From Beroe forskalii (taxonomy: Eukaryota; Ctenophora; Nuda; Beroida; Beroidae), in contig WFMF01000145.1 in the NCBI GenBank assembly GCA_011033025.1, positions 310,001 through 374,000 on the forward strand: a stretch of 64,000 nt of DNA, in the 5' to 3' direction. Of this stretch, positions 46,345 through 57,763 are shown in pieces. A model generated the notes under the pieces. The model was not told the origin of the DNA, did not search any database, and worked only from the letters and a program-made list of their open reading frames with translations. A program made the position numbers and the translations under genes. Numbering within the stretch: position 1 is the stretch's first letter; the number at the start of each line of letters is the position of its first letter.

Positions 46345-49300
46345 TTTTTATTTAATTGTTCAACTTTTTTAGACCTTATTAATACTCAGGGTTTAGTATG
46401 AATTAAATAGGTCTTTGAGTACTTTTGAATACCTATGAATTTTATTGTTAGGCTTTGGCCATTGATAATCAATGTACTGGAGTAGCAGGGTGTAGTTGAG
46501 TGTGCACTTCGTTGGCCACAAAGTTTCTCGGTTCAGGGTCGTTTATTATGTTATTCTGCACCAGAATCACCTAGGTACGCAATTTGTATCGCTACTATGG
46601 ACCCTGTGGGGCCATTTTTGTAACCCCCCTCAGGTGCTTATGGTGAAAATTCATATCTCTGCCCAGGAAGGTCGTAGAGACTTCGTCTTTAGCTCAAAAG
46701 AATCGCAATGGCCATGTTTTTATGCAATTTTCATCGCGAATATGCTTTAAAATGCTCAGGAAAAAAGTTATGGACCAAAAACTGGTTTTTCAGTGTATCG
46801 CTAGCAAATTAAACATGTTGATTCCATATCTCGGTCCAGGAATGTCGTAGAGACTTCGTTTTGAGCTCAAACAAATCGCAATGGCTATGTTTTTATACAA
46901 TTTTCAATTTAAATATGCCTTAAAGTGCTCAGAAAAATATTTATGGGCCAAAAATTGGTTTTTCAGTGTAGTGCAAGCCATATATAATGCTGCGTATGAA
47001 TGGGGATTTTGCATCCCAGTTCAAGAAAAACCTCCAGACACAATCTTAAGCTTAACACAGGGTTGTTTAATGTTGATAAAGCAAAATTATAAGCCACATT
47101 CACTCAGGTACTAGAGAACACAATTTCATTGTTGTTAAGATCCCTGTTTATCTATTTTGCCCTATGTTGCTTACTGCCCAGTGAAAATTTGCATCTTGGT
47201 CCAAGACAATCATAGAAACTCGGTCTTTAGCTTGAAAAACTGACATGGCCATGCTATTTATCTTCAATTTGTTAAGTATGTAATGCATAAAAGGACCCAG
47301 GGAAAAGTTATTTATATTAGTACTCATACTTTGAACCGGAACCACCTAGGTAGCTAGGTAAACCCTGCACTGTGTCCTTTTTTTCTTAATTGCCCTTTGG
47401 CATTTCTTAAGAGCTTAAGTATAACAGGAATAAATGAAATTCATATCTTGGACCAGAACGATCCAAGGTAACACAGAATAAACAATAATGTGATCTACCA
47501 AGCAAGAAACTTCCTAAGGCCTCCTAGCTAGGATCACCTAGATATATAGTGTCTTCTTGCTAGTCCGTCACTTCGTCCGTGAAAGTTTCTTCTTACTCAG
47601 AATATTCATGAATTTCAACTTGCTAGGTTTAACTTTCAAGAACTAGCAATAAATAGTAGCAAGAAGATCCTAGAACGAAATTCCTTGCTGGCTTGCTAGG
47701 ATCCGCAAGCTAGTTTTCCTGCTTGTTCTTCTAGGAATGTAGTTAACTTCGTTTCTTGCACTTCAGAGGAATTTAGGCAATTCTCAATCCGAATCAGCTA
47801 GGTAAACCCTGTGGGCCTCTTTTCTGATTTAAATTTATTGATAAAGTACTAATTGCCCTTTGACATGAGTGCAAACCATAGATTCATACTCTCATATAAG
47901 TGAAACTTTATAACTTGGACCAGGAAGATCAAGGTAATAAAAAGACTCGGCTCCTATGCCAAGCAAGGAACATCCTACTCCAAGTTCTAGATTTTTTTAC
48001 TGTAGCTAGGATCTCTAAGCTAGTGTTTTCTCGTTAGTTCTTCATTCAAAGTATCTCTTGCTCTCCTATAATATCATCTTATCATGGATCCTTTAGCAAG
48101 TTCCTCTTTCCCATGAATTTCACCTTGCTAGGTTAAACTTTCGAGAAGAACTAGCACGAATGAGCAAGCTAGTATCATAGTATAGAAGGAACTTCTTTGC
48201 TAGGATTTCCTAGCTAGTATGATCAAGCTGCTTCTTCTGGTTTTTCCTAGCATTAAATTGAAGTTTAAAAACAATATGAGCAAGGAGAAACTTGCTAGGG
48301 GATCCATGATCTAGGGTATCAGGAGGAACTTTGAAGGAAATACGAGCAACACTAGCCAGGATATCCTAGCGTGGATATCCTAGCTAGGATATCCTAGCTT
48401 GAAAGTTCCTGGCTTGGTACATGAGCCGAATGTTCATTACCTTGGATCTTCTTGTAGTTGGTCGAAGATATGGATTTCGACTTATATGTTTATATGAGAG
48501 TATTCAGAATATTTCATAGTTTGCTAACAAATTGAATATTAATTCATCATTTGAGCTAAAAAACTGAGTGTCTACGATCTCCTTGGACCAATTTGCAAAT
48601 TTTCCTATTCAGTATAGCAACCATCAACATAAGCATGTATCTTTAATAAAGCAAATGAATCAATGAAACAAATAAATCAAGTTTAAATCCCATTTTACTA
48701 TCTAGGTAAGTAATGTTTACATCCAATTGACAATATACATAATGTATTCATGTCTGTAACAGGATTTTGCAAGTGAAGAAGTTTTCATGAGTGTTTTCAG
48801 ATAGATATTTCAAAATAAATTGCATACAGTACAGTACGTGAGTGAATCTGATTAAGAATTTTGTCTTGTGAACAACTCTGTGTCCAGGTAAAATCGGTGC
48901 CAGAACTTAATGGTTTTTCCTGAACTGTCCACTGAGATGCAAAATTGAGAATTTCCATACATACTTACATATGCTGTATTTTATATGGCTTGCACTACAC
49001 TGAAAAACCAATTTTTGGCCCATAGATATTTTTCTGAGCACTTTAAGGCATATTTACATTGAAAATTGTATAAAAACATAGTCATTGCGATTTGTTTGAG
49101 CTCAAAACGAAGTCTCTACGACATTCCTGGACCGAGATATGGAATCAACATGTTTAATTTGCTAGCGATACACTGAAAAACCAGTTTTCGCTCCATAACT
49201 TTTTTCCTGAGCATTTTAAAGCATATTCGCGATGAAAATTGCATAAAAACATGGTTATTGCGATTCTTTTGAGCTAAAAACGAAGTCTCTACGACCTTCC

Positions 49301-49962
49301 TGGACAGAGATATGAATTTTCACCATACGCGCCTGAGGGGTATTACAAAAATGGCCCCACAGGGTCCATAGTAGCGATACAAATTGCGTACCTAGGTGAT
49401 TCTGGTGCAGAATAACATAATAAACGACCCTGAACCGAGAAACTTTGTGGCCAACGAAGTGCACACTCAACTACACCCTGCTACTCCAGTAATGGTTGTG
49501 TTTTTGATGTTAATAACAATAGTTTTTTATTGTGGGTGCTATGTTCACCAATATTTATACTTTCAATTTTAGGCTTGTTTATAATTACATTCTGGTTAAT
49601 CAGATGTTGTTCTTCCATGCTATATCTTTAATGTAGGCATGATCAGAAAATTTTTTTTATTCCATAAGGTAGCAGAATTTGATAACTGTTGTTTTTTAAC
49701 CTTTTATTCAAACTGTTTTTGATAATTTATTACATCAAATTGAACAATTTTTAAATTTAATTTAACTAATTCATGATCTCAGGAAGGTGCTTATCACCAA
49801 ATGGAGTTTCTGAAGACGAGAAATAATATAATCATTTTTTTATGTTGTATTCTCGAAACTGGCAGTAAATCAGTGGTGAAAAGTGGATCTGATTTGAATC
49901 CATTTTGCATTCTTAGTGTTTTACTATGGGGTCTCCTCAGTCAATGCTAAAAAGCAATCGTT
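46345..49962 (+). mobile_element. Upstream copy of the Penelope 3' region, split by a foldback element
   Basis: Bases 46350-46474 plus 49492-49958 match 57165-57760 in the same orientation, with only a few small differences. That second stretch is the DNA immediately downstream of the intact Penelope-like ORF. A direct copy upstream of the ORF corresponds to the pseudo-LTR arrangement known for Penelope-like elements. The interruption is the 3-kb foldback. Confidence 0.82.
46475..49491. mobile_element. 3-kb foldback element, 3-bp target duplication ATG
   Basis: The ends are long inverted repeats of about 510 bases, starting TACTGGAGTAGCAGGGTG (46475-46985 against 48980-49491), with very few differences. 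ATG flanks both sides. The second Penelope 3' region at 57290-57300 reads straight through the site, which gives the empty site directly. The inner 2 kb also has internal inverted symmetry, with CTAG-rich phrases near 47450-47540 and 48360-48480. No transposase is encoded. The superfamily is unassigned. Confidence 0.88.
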
Positions 49963-50229
49963 CAATATGTTGAAACTGTGCCAGCACAGGATGGTTCATC
50001 ATTTCTACAGGTGGTAAATGATAAAAATAGTGTACCCAATCACACTTGTGAAAGTGAAGCAATCAGAAAATGTACGAATTCTCCTGGGTCCTATGATTAT
50101 ATTAACCATCCCCGCCTCCATACCAAGGTGAGAACATCTATCCTGAGATTGTCCTTCCTAAAGCAATGTAGATTTCTTAAAAGACCACCACAGTCATTTA
50201 GAATCAGAATAAAACAAATGTTTGAATAA
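49963..50229. other. Short unassigned segment upstream of the LINE
   Basis: A plus-strand frame (49978-50229) includes a stretch ending CTCCATACCAAG before GTGAG, which resembles an exon end, but no family is recognisable. It lies between the first Penelope 3' region and the LINE 3' untranslated region, and could be Penelope 5' sequence. Confidence 0.3.
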
Positions 50230-53200
50230 AACAAATGTTTATTTTGCATCTCATTCTTCATTCCTAATTAATAAATATATTCTAAACAAATAATCCCACA
50301 CAGACTTGAGTTATAGATATCATTAAATGAGGTAAATTAGATCCGAATAGAGGCCAGAGTTTTTAATGTGAGAAGATTTATTTTCCTAGGTTCAGTTCAA
50401 CCTTTGTGAGGCCTACTACCTTGTGTCCATGGTAGGCTCTGATTGATGGCGAAATGCAAGGCTTTGGGCTAGATGCTTTTACCGCTGAATGCAGTAATCA
50501 GAGCTTGATATAACCCTAGTCAGATATATTTTCAGAGTAAGAAATTAAAAATAAATAACTGAATATGCGGTATCCGTGACCACCTTTCAAGTATAAAAAG
50601 ATTGTCAATAGCAAATTCAATTTGATTAATCAAAAAATACAAAAAAACTTATAAAGTTATTAAATCATGTTATCTTATTCATTATTGAATAAATGGGTTT
50701 TAAACTTAGAATGTGTTTGGTTACATACGAAATTGTAATGAAATGCACTACTAAGTATGTAGTGGTTGATTTTATCTAGAATTATAGTACATATATTTAT
50801 TGACAATTATAGTACAGTATATTTATAGAATAATAGTACATATGTAAATTTAGCAGCCATAACCAATATCGTCATAAGTTAGTCGTTGCTCAGAACTTTA
50901 TTGTGGCTGCTGTGTCAAGTTGACAGGCTTCAAGCCTTTTCAATTTTTATGACATTGATTCAGACCTTATAAATGCCATAGTCTAAGCTATTCCATAATT
51001 TTTCCCACTCTAATGGATCACCTTCCGACTGAATTTTTAGGATCTGCTCTTTGAGTTTTGATTTAATTGACAGCTCTTTAGAATTTAGGTCATGAACTTT
51101 AATAATATCGACCAACAACATTCCAGATGAGGCTTGCATAATAAATAAATTCATTTGAGGGGCAGAGTTACCAGTAAGTTGATTTGCCAGCTCGCTGTGA
51201 GAACTTGAGGAGTTCAAAAATACTTATTCAAATGCCCTGAATTTAAGAATTTTAAATATATCATTAGCACAGTGATAAACATACAAGTTTCTGACATTCA
51301 TTATTGACTTAGAATTAAATAAGGGTTTTGTGTGTTCACGTTTATAGAAACTCAGCACTTAGTTCTTGTTGATCAAATTCACGAGTTCTTGCACAAGTTT
51401 TGGAACTTATCTACATAAGCTTCTATCTCCAAACAAAATTCTCATGCACTTTTTTGCATTTTTGAATAAAGCATCAATTTTGTAATTTTTTCGCCGCCCC
51501 CATACAGTTATACCATAGGCAAGGTGACTTTCAAAGAGAGTGTAGTATATCTTTATGAAGTTCAGCTGAATGTTGTCTTTATTGAGTTTATGATTCCTGC
51601 ACTACAAGAAAGTTTTTAGATAAGCTTAGTTATATGAGCATTCCAATTGAGATTTTCATCAATTATTACACCAAGAAATTTTTGTTTCTGTTGCTTCTGC
51701 TCACAGCAATGTCCTGTATTTTCACTGTAAATTTAAGACTATCCTCCTCAGTTCCCATTGGTTTGAAGTCAATGAAGTAGCATCTTCTGACATATTTATA
51801 TGCAGTCTATTCAGTAACATATAGGTACTTAATGACTGTAGTATTTTGTTAGCCTGTTGATATGCAGTTTCCTTGTTCCTTGCAGTAATAAAAAATATTA
51901 GTGTCATCAGCAAATAATATAAACTCTGAATTATCATCTACTTTTGAGATATCATTGATGTATATCAAAAATAACAGTGGTCCAAGGCAACTTCCTGTGG
52001 GACTCCAAATATGACTGGGAGGTTATTGGATGTATCTCCAAGAATGCTCACATATTGTTTTCTGTCGGATAAGTAACTTTCGATTAGCCTTTGTGGCACT
52101 CCACGTATGCCATAAGTTTCTAGCTTCTTGAGTAATATGTCATGATCAATTGTGTCAAATGCTTTGCTTAAGTCTATGAATATGCCTAACACATGTTTGT
52201 TATCCTTCAATGACTTTTTAATGTGATTGATTGAGTAGTTAAGAGCATGTGATGTTGAGTGACCTTTCCGAACCCAAATTGATTTTTATGGATCATTCCA
52301 TTAGAAGCAAAGAACCCGTAAAGCCGAGTATAGATGACTTTTTCAAAAATTTTACTAAATATTGGAAGGGTTGACACAGGCCTATAATTTTCAAGTAGCT
52401 ACATTATCCTTCTTGTAGATGGGAGTGATTTTGCCCACTTTTAAAATAGATGGGAATGTGCCCTCTGCCATGAGATTGTTAAACTGAGCAGCTAAGATTG
52501 GTGATAAGAAAGGAGCTAGTTTTTTAATTACCCTGATTGGAAAATCACTAGCTTTTCCATTCTGAAGATTTTTAATTATGTCAGAGACTTCATGTTCACT
52601 ACAGTCCTCTAAGAAGAAGTTTTTTCTGATGGTGGTGGCATAAATTGATCGAAAGTACTACTTGAAAATACTAGCAAAATTTTCATCAGTCTCTTGGTCA
52701 CTATTTAGCTTTGACGCAATTGATGCAAAGTATTCATTAAATTTATTGGCAATTATTCTTCTTTGAACGACAATAACTCCATCTATCATAAAGTTAGGCT
52801 TTACAGATCCTTTGCTTTTTCCTCTCAATTGGTTTATAACTTCCCATGTCTTCTTTGGATCCCCTGTGCAGTCGGAGATTTTTTTCTTGTAATATTTAGC
52901 TTTTTGGTCTTTGATAATTTTCTTCAGATGGTATCGGTATTTGCTGAATTTCTCATAAAGATTTAGGTCCCCAGCATCCTTTTCATTTTTCTTAGTTTTA
53001 GTCCAGGCTAGATAAAGATCATTTTTCTGTTCAATGGCATCAATTATACCATCGGTTATCCATGGATTATTAATGGGGTTTCGTTTTGAGTGTCTAGGCC
53101 TTTTCAATTTACAACATTGATCGACACTGTTCTCAAATAATTTAAAAAATGATTCAAACTCAAGTTGTTGATAAACATCTATCAGATCGGCATTTAATTC

Positions 53201-54327
53201 TTGGCTGAGAGCCTCAATATTTTCGTTGGAATAACTATATTCCTGAATTTGCACAGGGGGTCCAATTTTTATTCTGCAAGTTGATGTTGAAAAAAAGAAA
53301 AATGGGTGAGTGATGAGAACCAATGTCTCTGATTACTCCAGATAAGATTACAGATTCAATGTCATTAGTAAGTATGTTGTCTATGCATGAGGAGTTACTT
53401 TCATTGATATTATGGGTCCCTAAAGATATTAATGGGAAATGACCACTCGAGAGGAAGATATTTTCGTAGTTTTGAACAGATTTTTCTAGTTGTTTGAATA
53501 GGTCAAAATTAAAAGTCTCCCATGATAATTGATTTAGAATTTTTGGAATTTGCTCAATCAACAAAGAGAACTCTTCAAAAAACTGTTCTTCATCACCATT
53601 TGGGGACCGATATATAGCACCTATGTTCAAAAATTCCTTGTTGTTGCTATTTAAAGTGAGGAACAGGGATTCCATGTTAGCTGAGACCATGCTGAGTTTT
53701 TCATTCTCAACTGCATTAAACGCATCATGGACATAGAGAGCAACCCCTGTTCCCTTAGATTTTCCTGAAATCTTCTCCCCATAGAAGCTTTTGTAGTTGT
53801 CCATTTTGTATAGGGATGAGCGTTCATCCTTGCCAATATTTGTTTCAGCTAATCCAATCACAGAGAATTTCATATTTGATGATGACAGCTCAGATACAAA
53901 TGTGTCAAAATTAGATTTATTGCCATCGATATTGTAAAATAATGAGCTAAAATTGGCTGTTGTATCCATTTCTAGAGACTTCAAAGATTTTTTAAAGTAG
54001 CTCTTGCAGTTTTCTAATACTGCAGCAGCATCTCTTATAGATGTTATTTCATCCTGGAGCTCATTATCATAAAAAGTGATCTGTACCTCATCTGCACTGC
54101 TGCAATCCAAGAAAGGGTTGTACCTCCTTGGGATTTCAGGAATACAGCTAGGGGCACAGCTCTTTAGCATTATGGATTGCAAATTTGGAGTTTTTAAAAC
54201 ATTTCTTATGAATTATTTTTGAGCAATTGGAACATGCCATATATCGGTGCCCAACCAGAATATTACCCTTACAGCAGTCACACTTTTCTTTATCCAAGAC
54301 AAGCAAGCTTACTCCTTTGAAATCCAT
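50230..54327 (-). mobile_element. APE-type LINE with N-terminal zinc finger, decayed
   Basis: Reading down from an ATG at 54327-54325: a PHD/C1-like zinc finger (CDCCKGN, then CSNCSKIIHKKC; 54300-54190), an AP endonuclease (VIGLAETNIG, then IGAIYRSPNG, 54180-53240), a linker (PWITDGIID, WEVINQLRGKSKG, 53230-52660), the reverse transcriptase (FIDLSKAFDTIDHDIL near 52150, FADDTNIF near 51910) and a C-terminal end (LAYGITVWG near 51520, then a frame 51217-50960 ending WEKLWNSLDYGIYKV). The coding span is complete from finger to stop. It is split by several frame changes, near 54150-54180, 53240-53320, 52640, 51965 and 51600-51240. The rest down to about 50230 is AT-rich 3' untranslated sequence. 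Closest group: CR1/L2/Jockey. It no longer looks active. Confidence 0.85.
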
Positions 54328-54329
54328 GG
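54324..54329. promoter_or_regulatory. CCATGG shared by two divergent start codons
   Basis: The palindrome CCATGG holds the plus-strand ATG of the Penelope-like ORF (54326-54328) and the minus-strand ATG of the LINE ORF (54327-54325). The two start codons overlap by two base pairs. No spacer exists for two separate 5' leaders, so any leader of one element would run through the coding sequence of the other. Confidence 0.8.
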
Positions 54330-57205
54330 TAGCTGTGGCCCAAAGAGCAGAAGCTGAACTTTTAAAGCTTGCCATCAAGTCAAAGCAAGAGGAAATCAAG
54401 CACTTGAAATATTGTGTGTCTTTATCAGATAGATCAAAGCTTTTAGACCCCATTGAGCGTGAAATCAGTAATGTACAAAAAGCTTTAGACAGAAAACTTA
54501 ACTGGCTGAAGAAATTAGATGGAACTAAGTGGAAAGATTGGCCATTGAAAACTATAGATTCTACCTTATCATCAGATACAAATAGTCAACCAACTAGCCA
54601 GAAGAGGTCTTCAAAAAAACACGCAAGAAATGTCAAGAATAAAGTGAGGTGGGCTAGAAACCGTATTGAGAGATTATCAAAGGCAGCTGTTGACACAGGA
54701 GCAATTGTTATTTTAACAGAAAGAGAGATTCCTCCAGAGGCTATAGTTGTTCTTGCCAAAAGAATAGGATTTGTCCCAACCTCCAACTACAATCATCTCC
54801 AAAGTAAAATTGATGCCAATATAGCTGTCACTAAACTTTGCTCCCAAACAAGGCAAAGGGTGAAGGCAAATGACCCTGAAATATCAACTTCAATATTAGA
54901 ATTAGAAGAAGATTATGAGGAACCGGATCTACCCCCATGCCTTAAAACACCTTTTTGTCCCATTCGATCAAGCAGCACAGACCCTTTAGTGGATGGAATC
55001 TGTGAGGACATTCTTTCTTTTGTAGAACATCTCAAACCTTCTACCCTCAAATCAAATCTGAACAAATTTGAAAGGAAGGGCATGAGTTGGATTCTGAATG
55101 AGGTTGATAAAGGAGAATTACAGTTTGTTAAAGCAGATAAGGGTGGAGCCCTTTGTGTTGTTGATAGGTCATTCATGAAGAAATTGGAATCAGTAAAACT
55201 CAATGACACCAGCCAATTTATTTGTTTAGGTGAAGATGACCCCATCCCTGGTGTATTTGATAAATTATTAGACCTCTGGAAATCAGGTGAAATAGAAGGG
55301 CATATAGACCGGAATATTTGCTACAATGTAATGGGTATTTGTGATAGTGGCAGACCAAGTACTCTAAGTGCATTTAAACCTGGTATACCATTCTACTATG
55401 GTCTGCTGAAAATTCATAAACTAGATAGTTCAGATTTGAAACCAGGCAGAGAAATACCCCTCAGATTGGTAAATGACCTCAGTCAGTCACCAACAGCTCG
55501 ATCTGACAAATATTTGAACTGGAAATACCTCAAGCCATTACAAGATGAATTTTGTGTTGACCTTGTGAAGGACTCAACTGAAACCTTGAAGTGGCTGGAA
55601 GGTGTAGCTAGCTCGCTTGATTCTGGCTTGAGTGGATTTTCTTGGGATTTCTCCTCGTTATATGATAACTTGACTCCAGATTTTGTGTTAGAAGCACTGA
55701 CCTTTGCTATATCAGAACTTAGGTTTGACTGGTCTGCCTCATTCATTGATTGGCTTTTGCAACTAGTTGATTTGAGTCTAAAATCCTGTTTTGGAAGACA
55801 TGGAAACAACTGGTATCTGAACAAATCAGGTATAGCTACAGGAGGCTCCTTATCAGTTTCTTTGGCTAATATTGCTGTTTGTTATGCTTTACGTTGTGCT
55901 GTTTATGATTCAGAAAATGTCCCTGATGATTTGGTTGCTATCAAACGTTTTGTGGATGATGTTACAGGATTATGGAAAGGATCAGAAGAAGATTTTGCCA
56001 TATGGTCCAATAATGTGAACTCTAATCTTAACAGACTAGGTTTGTCCATTAAAGATAACTCTTTAGAACCTTGGGATTTCCATAAACCTGGAGATTATAC
56101 CACATTTCTAGATATCAAATATACTTTCAGTGAGTCAGGTGAGTTATTAACAGACATCAATATAAAATCCACAGATGCTAGAGTTTATTTACACTACAGT
56201 AGTCACCACCCAAGGCAAACTTTCCCATCAATCATTTATTCACAAGCACTGAGATATCAAAGAATTATCAATGACAATATTAGACTTTTCAGAAGATTAG
56301 ATGAACTCAAAGAGTGTTTCTTGAAATCAGGTTACCCACATAAAATGGTGGTGAATATCTTAGATGATGTTGTTAGGAGACCTAGAAACTTAGATTACAA
56401 GCAAAAAGATAACTCTCGACCTAATGAAATTTTGTGGATTCAAACCTATGGACCAGGAACTACCCCAATCAGAAGGTTGGTCAAAGATGCTAATGTGATG
56501 TTACAAAAATGCTCTGTCTGGAAAAATGATAAGAAAGTGATTGGTGTTGTCAGCAGAAGACCTAAGAACCTAGGTGATATGATCTTGAAAAGGAAACGTT
56601 TTGCTCTCAATGATAAGTTGCCTGGTACAAAACGTTGCAGACCTTTATTGGACAGTAGCAGGGCAAAAAGGAAAGGGAGACCTTGTAGTACATGTCCCAT
56701 GATGTCAGAAACAGAAAAAATCAAGTCTTCTGCAACTGGAATCACTTTTAACTTACCAGGAGCTAACTGCAAAACACGTAATATCATTTACTGTGCGGAA
56801 TGTTACCTGTGCAATAAACAGTATATTGGAAAATCCTCTAACAAATTACAAACTAGGATAGTTGGACATAGGTCTCATGTAGGCTATATTGATGAGGATG
56901 ATATCATAAATGAGTCAGATGAAAAAACATTAGCAGAACATCTTCTTGAAGCTCACAATTTTGAGTCAGTTGATCACTTTAACAGCAATTACTCTTTCAC
57001 TGTGTTAGAGGTAAGCCCTAAAAACTTAGATCAGTCAGAACAAAGGTGGGCGAACAAACTATTGACTTTGAGACCATTTGGATTGAATAAAGAGAAACCA
57101 GGTGGTTGTTTTGTTCTACTTCTTCAATGTGGGAGGGCGCTGGATCTGAGGATCCAGCTTTTTAATTTTTTATTTAATTGTTCAACTTTTTTTAGACCTT
57201 ATTAA
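54326..57205 (+). CDS. Penelope-like reverse transcriptase with GIY-YIG endonuclease, intact ORF
   Basis: From M54326 the ORF codes 959 aa without a break (MVAVAQRAEAELLKLAIKSK). The frame is open back to 54227, but that part is antisense to the LINE zinc finger, so I chose the inner start. An N-terminal helical region (about 1-200) precedes the polymerase: FYYGLLKIHKL (about 385), the motif A stretch GFSWDFSSLYDNL (about 436), GIATGGSLSVSLANI (about 505), the catalytic FVDDVT (about 542) and TTFLDIKY (about 590). A C-terminal GIY-YIG nuclease follows (RNIIYCAECYLCNKQYIGKS, about 817) with a nearby CSTCPM cysteine cluster. Penelope-like elements copy RNA at nuclease-cut or exposed 3' ends. 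The intact frame and two similar 3' regions suggest recent activity. It starts head to head with the LINE. Confidence 0.92.
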   Translation: MVAVAQRAEAELLKLAIKSKQEEIKHLKYCVSLSDRSKLLDPIEREISNVQKALDRKLNWLKKLDGTKWKDWPLKTIDSTLSSDTNSQPTSQKRSSKKHARNVKNKVRWARNRIERLSKAAVDTGAIVILTEREIPPEAIVVLAKRIGFVPTSNYNHLQSKIDANIAVTKLCSQTRQRVKANDPEISTSILELEEDYEEPDLPPCLKTPFCPIRSSSTDPLVDGICEDILSFVEHLKPSTLKSNLNKFERKGMSWILNEVDKGELQFVKADKGGALCVVDRSFMKKLESVKLNDTSQFICLGEDDPIPGVFDKLLDLWKSGEIEGHIDRNICYNVMGICDSGRPSTLSAFKPGIPFYYGLLKIHKLDSSDLKPGREIPLRLVNDLSQSPTARSDKYLNWKYLKPLQDEFCVDLVKDSTETLKWLEGVASSLDSGLSGFSWDFSSLYDNLTPDFVLEALTFAISELRFDWSASFIDWLLQLVDLSLKSCFGRHGNNWYLNKSGIATGGSLSVSLANIAVCYALRCAVYDSENVPDDLVAIKRFVDDVTGLWKGSEEDFAIWSNNVNSNLNRLGLSIKDNSLEPWDFHKPGDYTTFLDIKYTFSESGELLTDINIKSTDARVYLHYSSHHPRQTFPSIIYSQALRYQRIINDNIRLFRRLDELKECFLKSGYPHKMVVNILDDVVRRPRNLDYKQKDNSRPNEILWIQTYGPGTTPIRRLVKDANVMLQKCSVWKNDKKVIGVVSRRPKNLGDMILKRKRFALNDKLPGTKRCRPLLDSSRAKRKGRPCSTCPMMSETEKIKSSATGITFNLPGANCKTRNIIYCAECYLCNKQYIGKSSNKLQTRIVGHRSHVGYIDEDDIINESDEKTLAEHLLEAHNFESVDHFNSNYSFTVLEVSPKNLDQSEQRWANKLLTLRPFGLNKEKPGGCFVLLLQCGRALDLRIQLFNFLFNCSTFFRPY

Positions 57206-57763
57206 TACCAGGGTTTAGTATGAATTAAATAGGTCTTTGAGTACTTTTGAATACCTATGAATTTTATTGTTAGGCTTTGGCCATTGATAATCAATGGTTG
57301 TGTTTTTGATGTTAATAATAGTTTTTTATTGTGGGTGCTATGTTCACCAATATTTATACTTTCAATTTTAGGCTTGTTTATAATTACATTCTGGTTAATC
57401 AGATGTTGTTCTTCCATGCTATATCTTTAATGTAGGCATGATCAGAAAATTTTTTTTATTCCATAAGGTAGCAGAATTTGATAACTGTTGTTTTTAACCT
57501 TTTTATTCAAACTGTTTTTGATAATTTATTACATCAAATTGAACAATTTTTTAAATTTAATTTAACTAATTCATGATCTCAGGAAGGTGCTTATCACCAA
57601 ATGGAGTTTTCTGAAGACGAGAAATAATATAATCATTTCTTATGTTGTATTCTCGAAACTGGCAGTAAATCAGTGGTGAAAAGTAGATCTGATTTGAATC
57701 CATTTTTGCATTCTTAGTGTTTTACTATGGGGTCTCCCTCAGTCAATGCTAAAAGCAATCAAG
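57206..57763 (+). mobile_element. Penelope 3' region, downstream copy
   Basis: AT-rich sequence following the Penelope-like stop codon, matching 46350-46474 and 49492-49958. It ends at 'gctaaaagcaatc', right before the right terminal inverted repeat of the composite. It supplies the uninterrupted target site for the 3-kb foldback. Confidence 0.82.

Noticed and set aside
54227-54325. Longer start for the Penelope-like ORF
   Set aside because: The added 33 codons are exactly antisense to the LINE zinc-finger coding sequence and show no Penelope-like pattern; the inner ATG in CCATGG is preferred.
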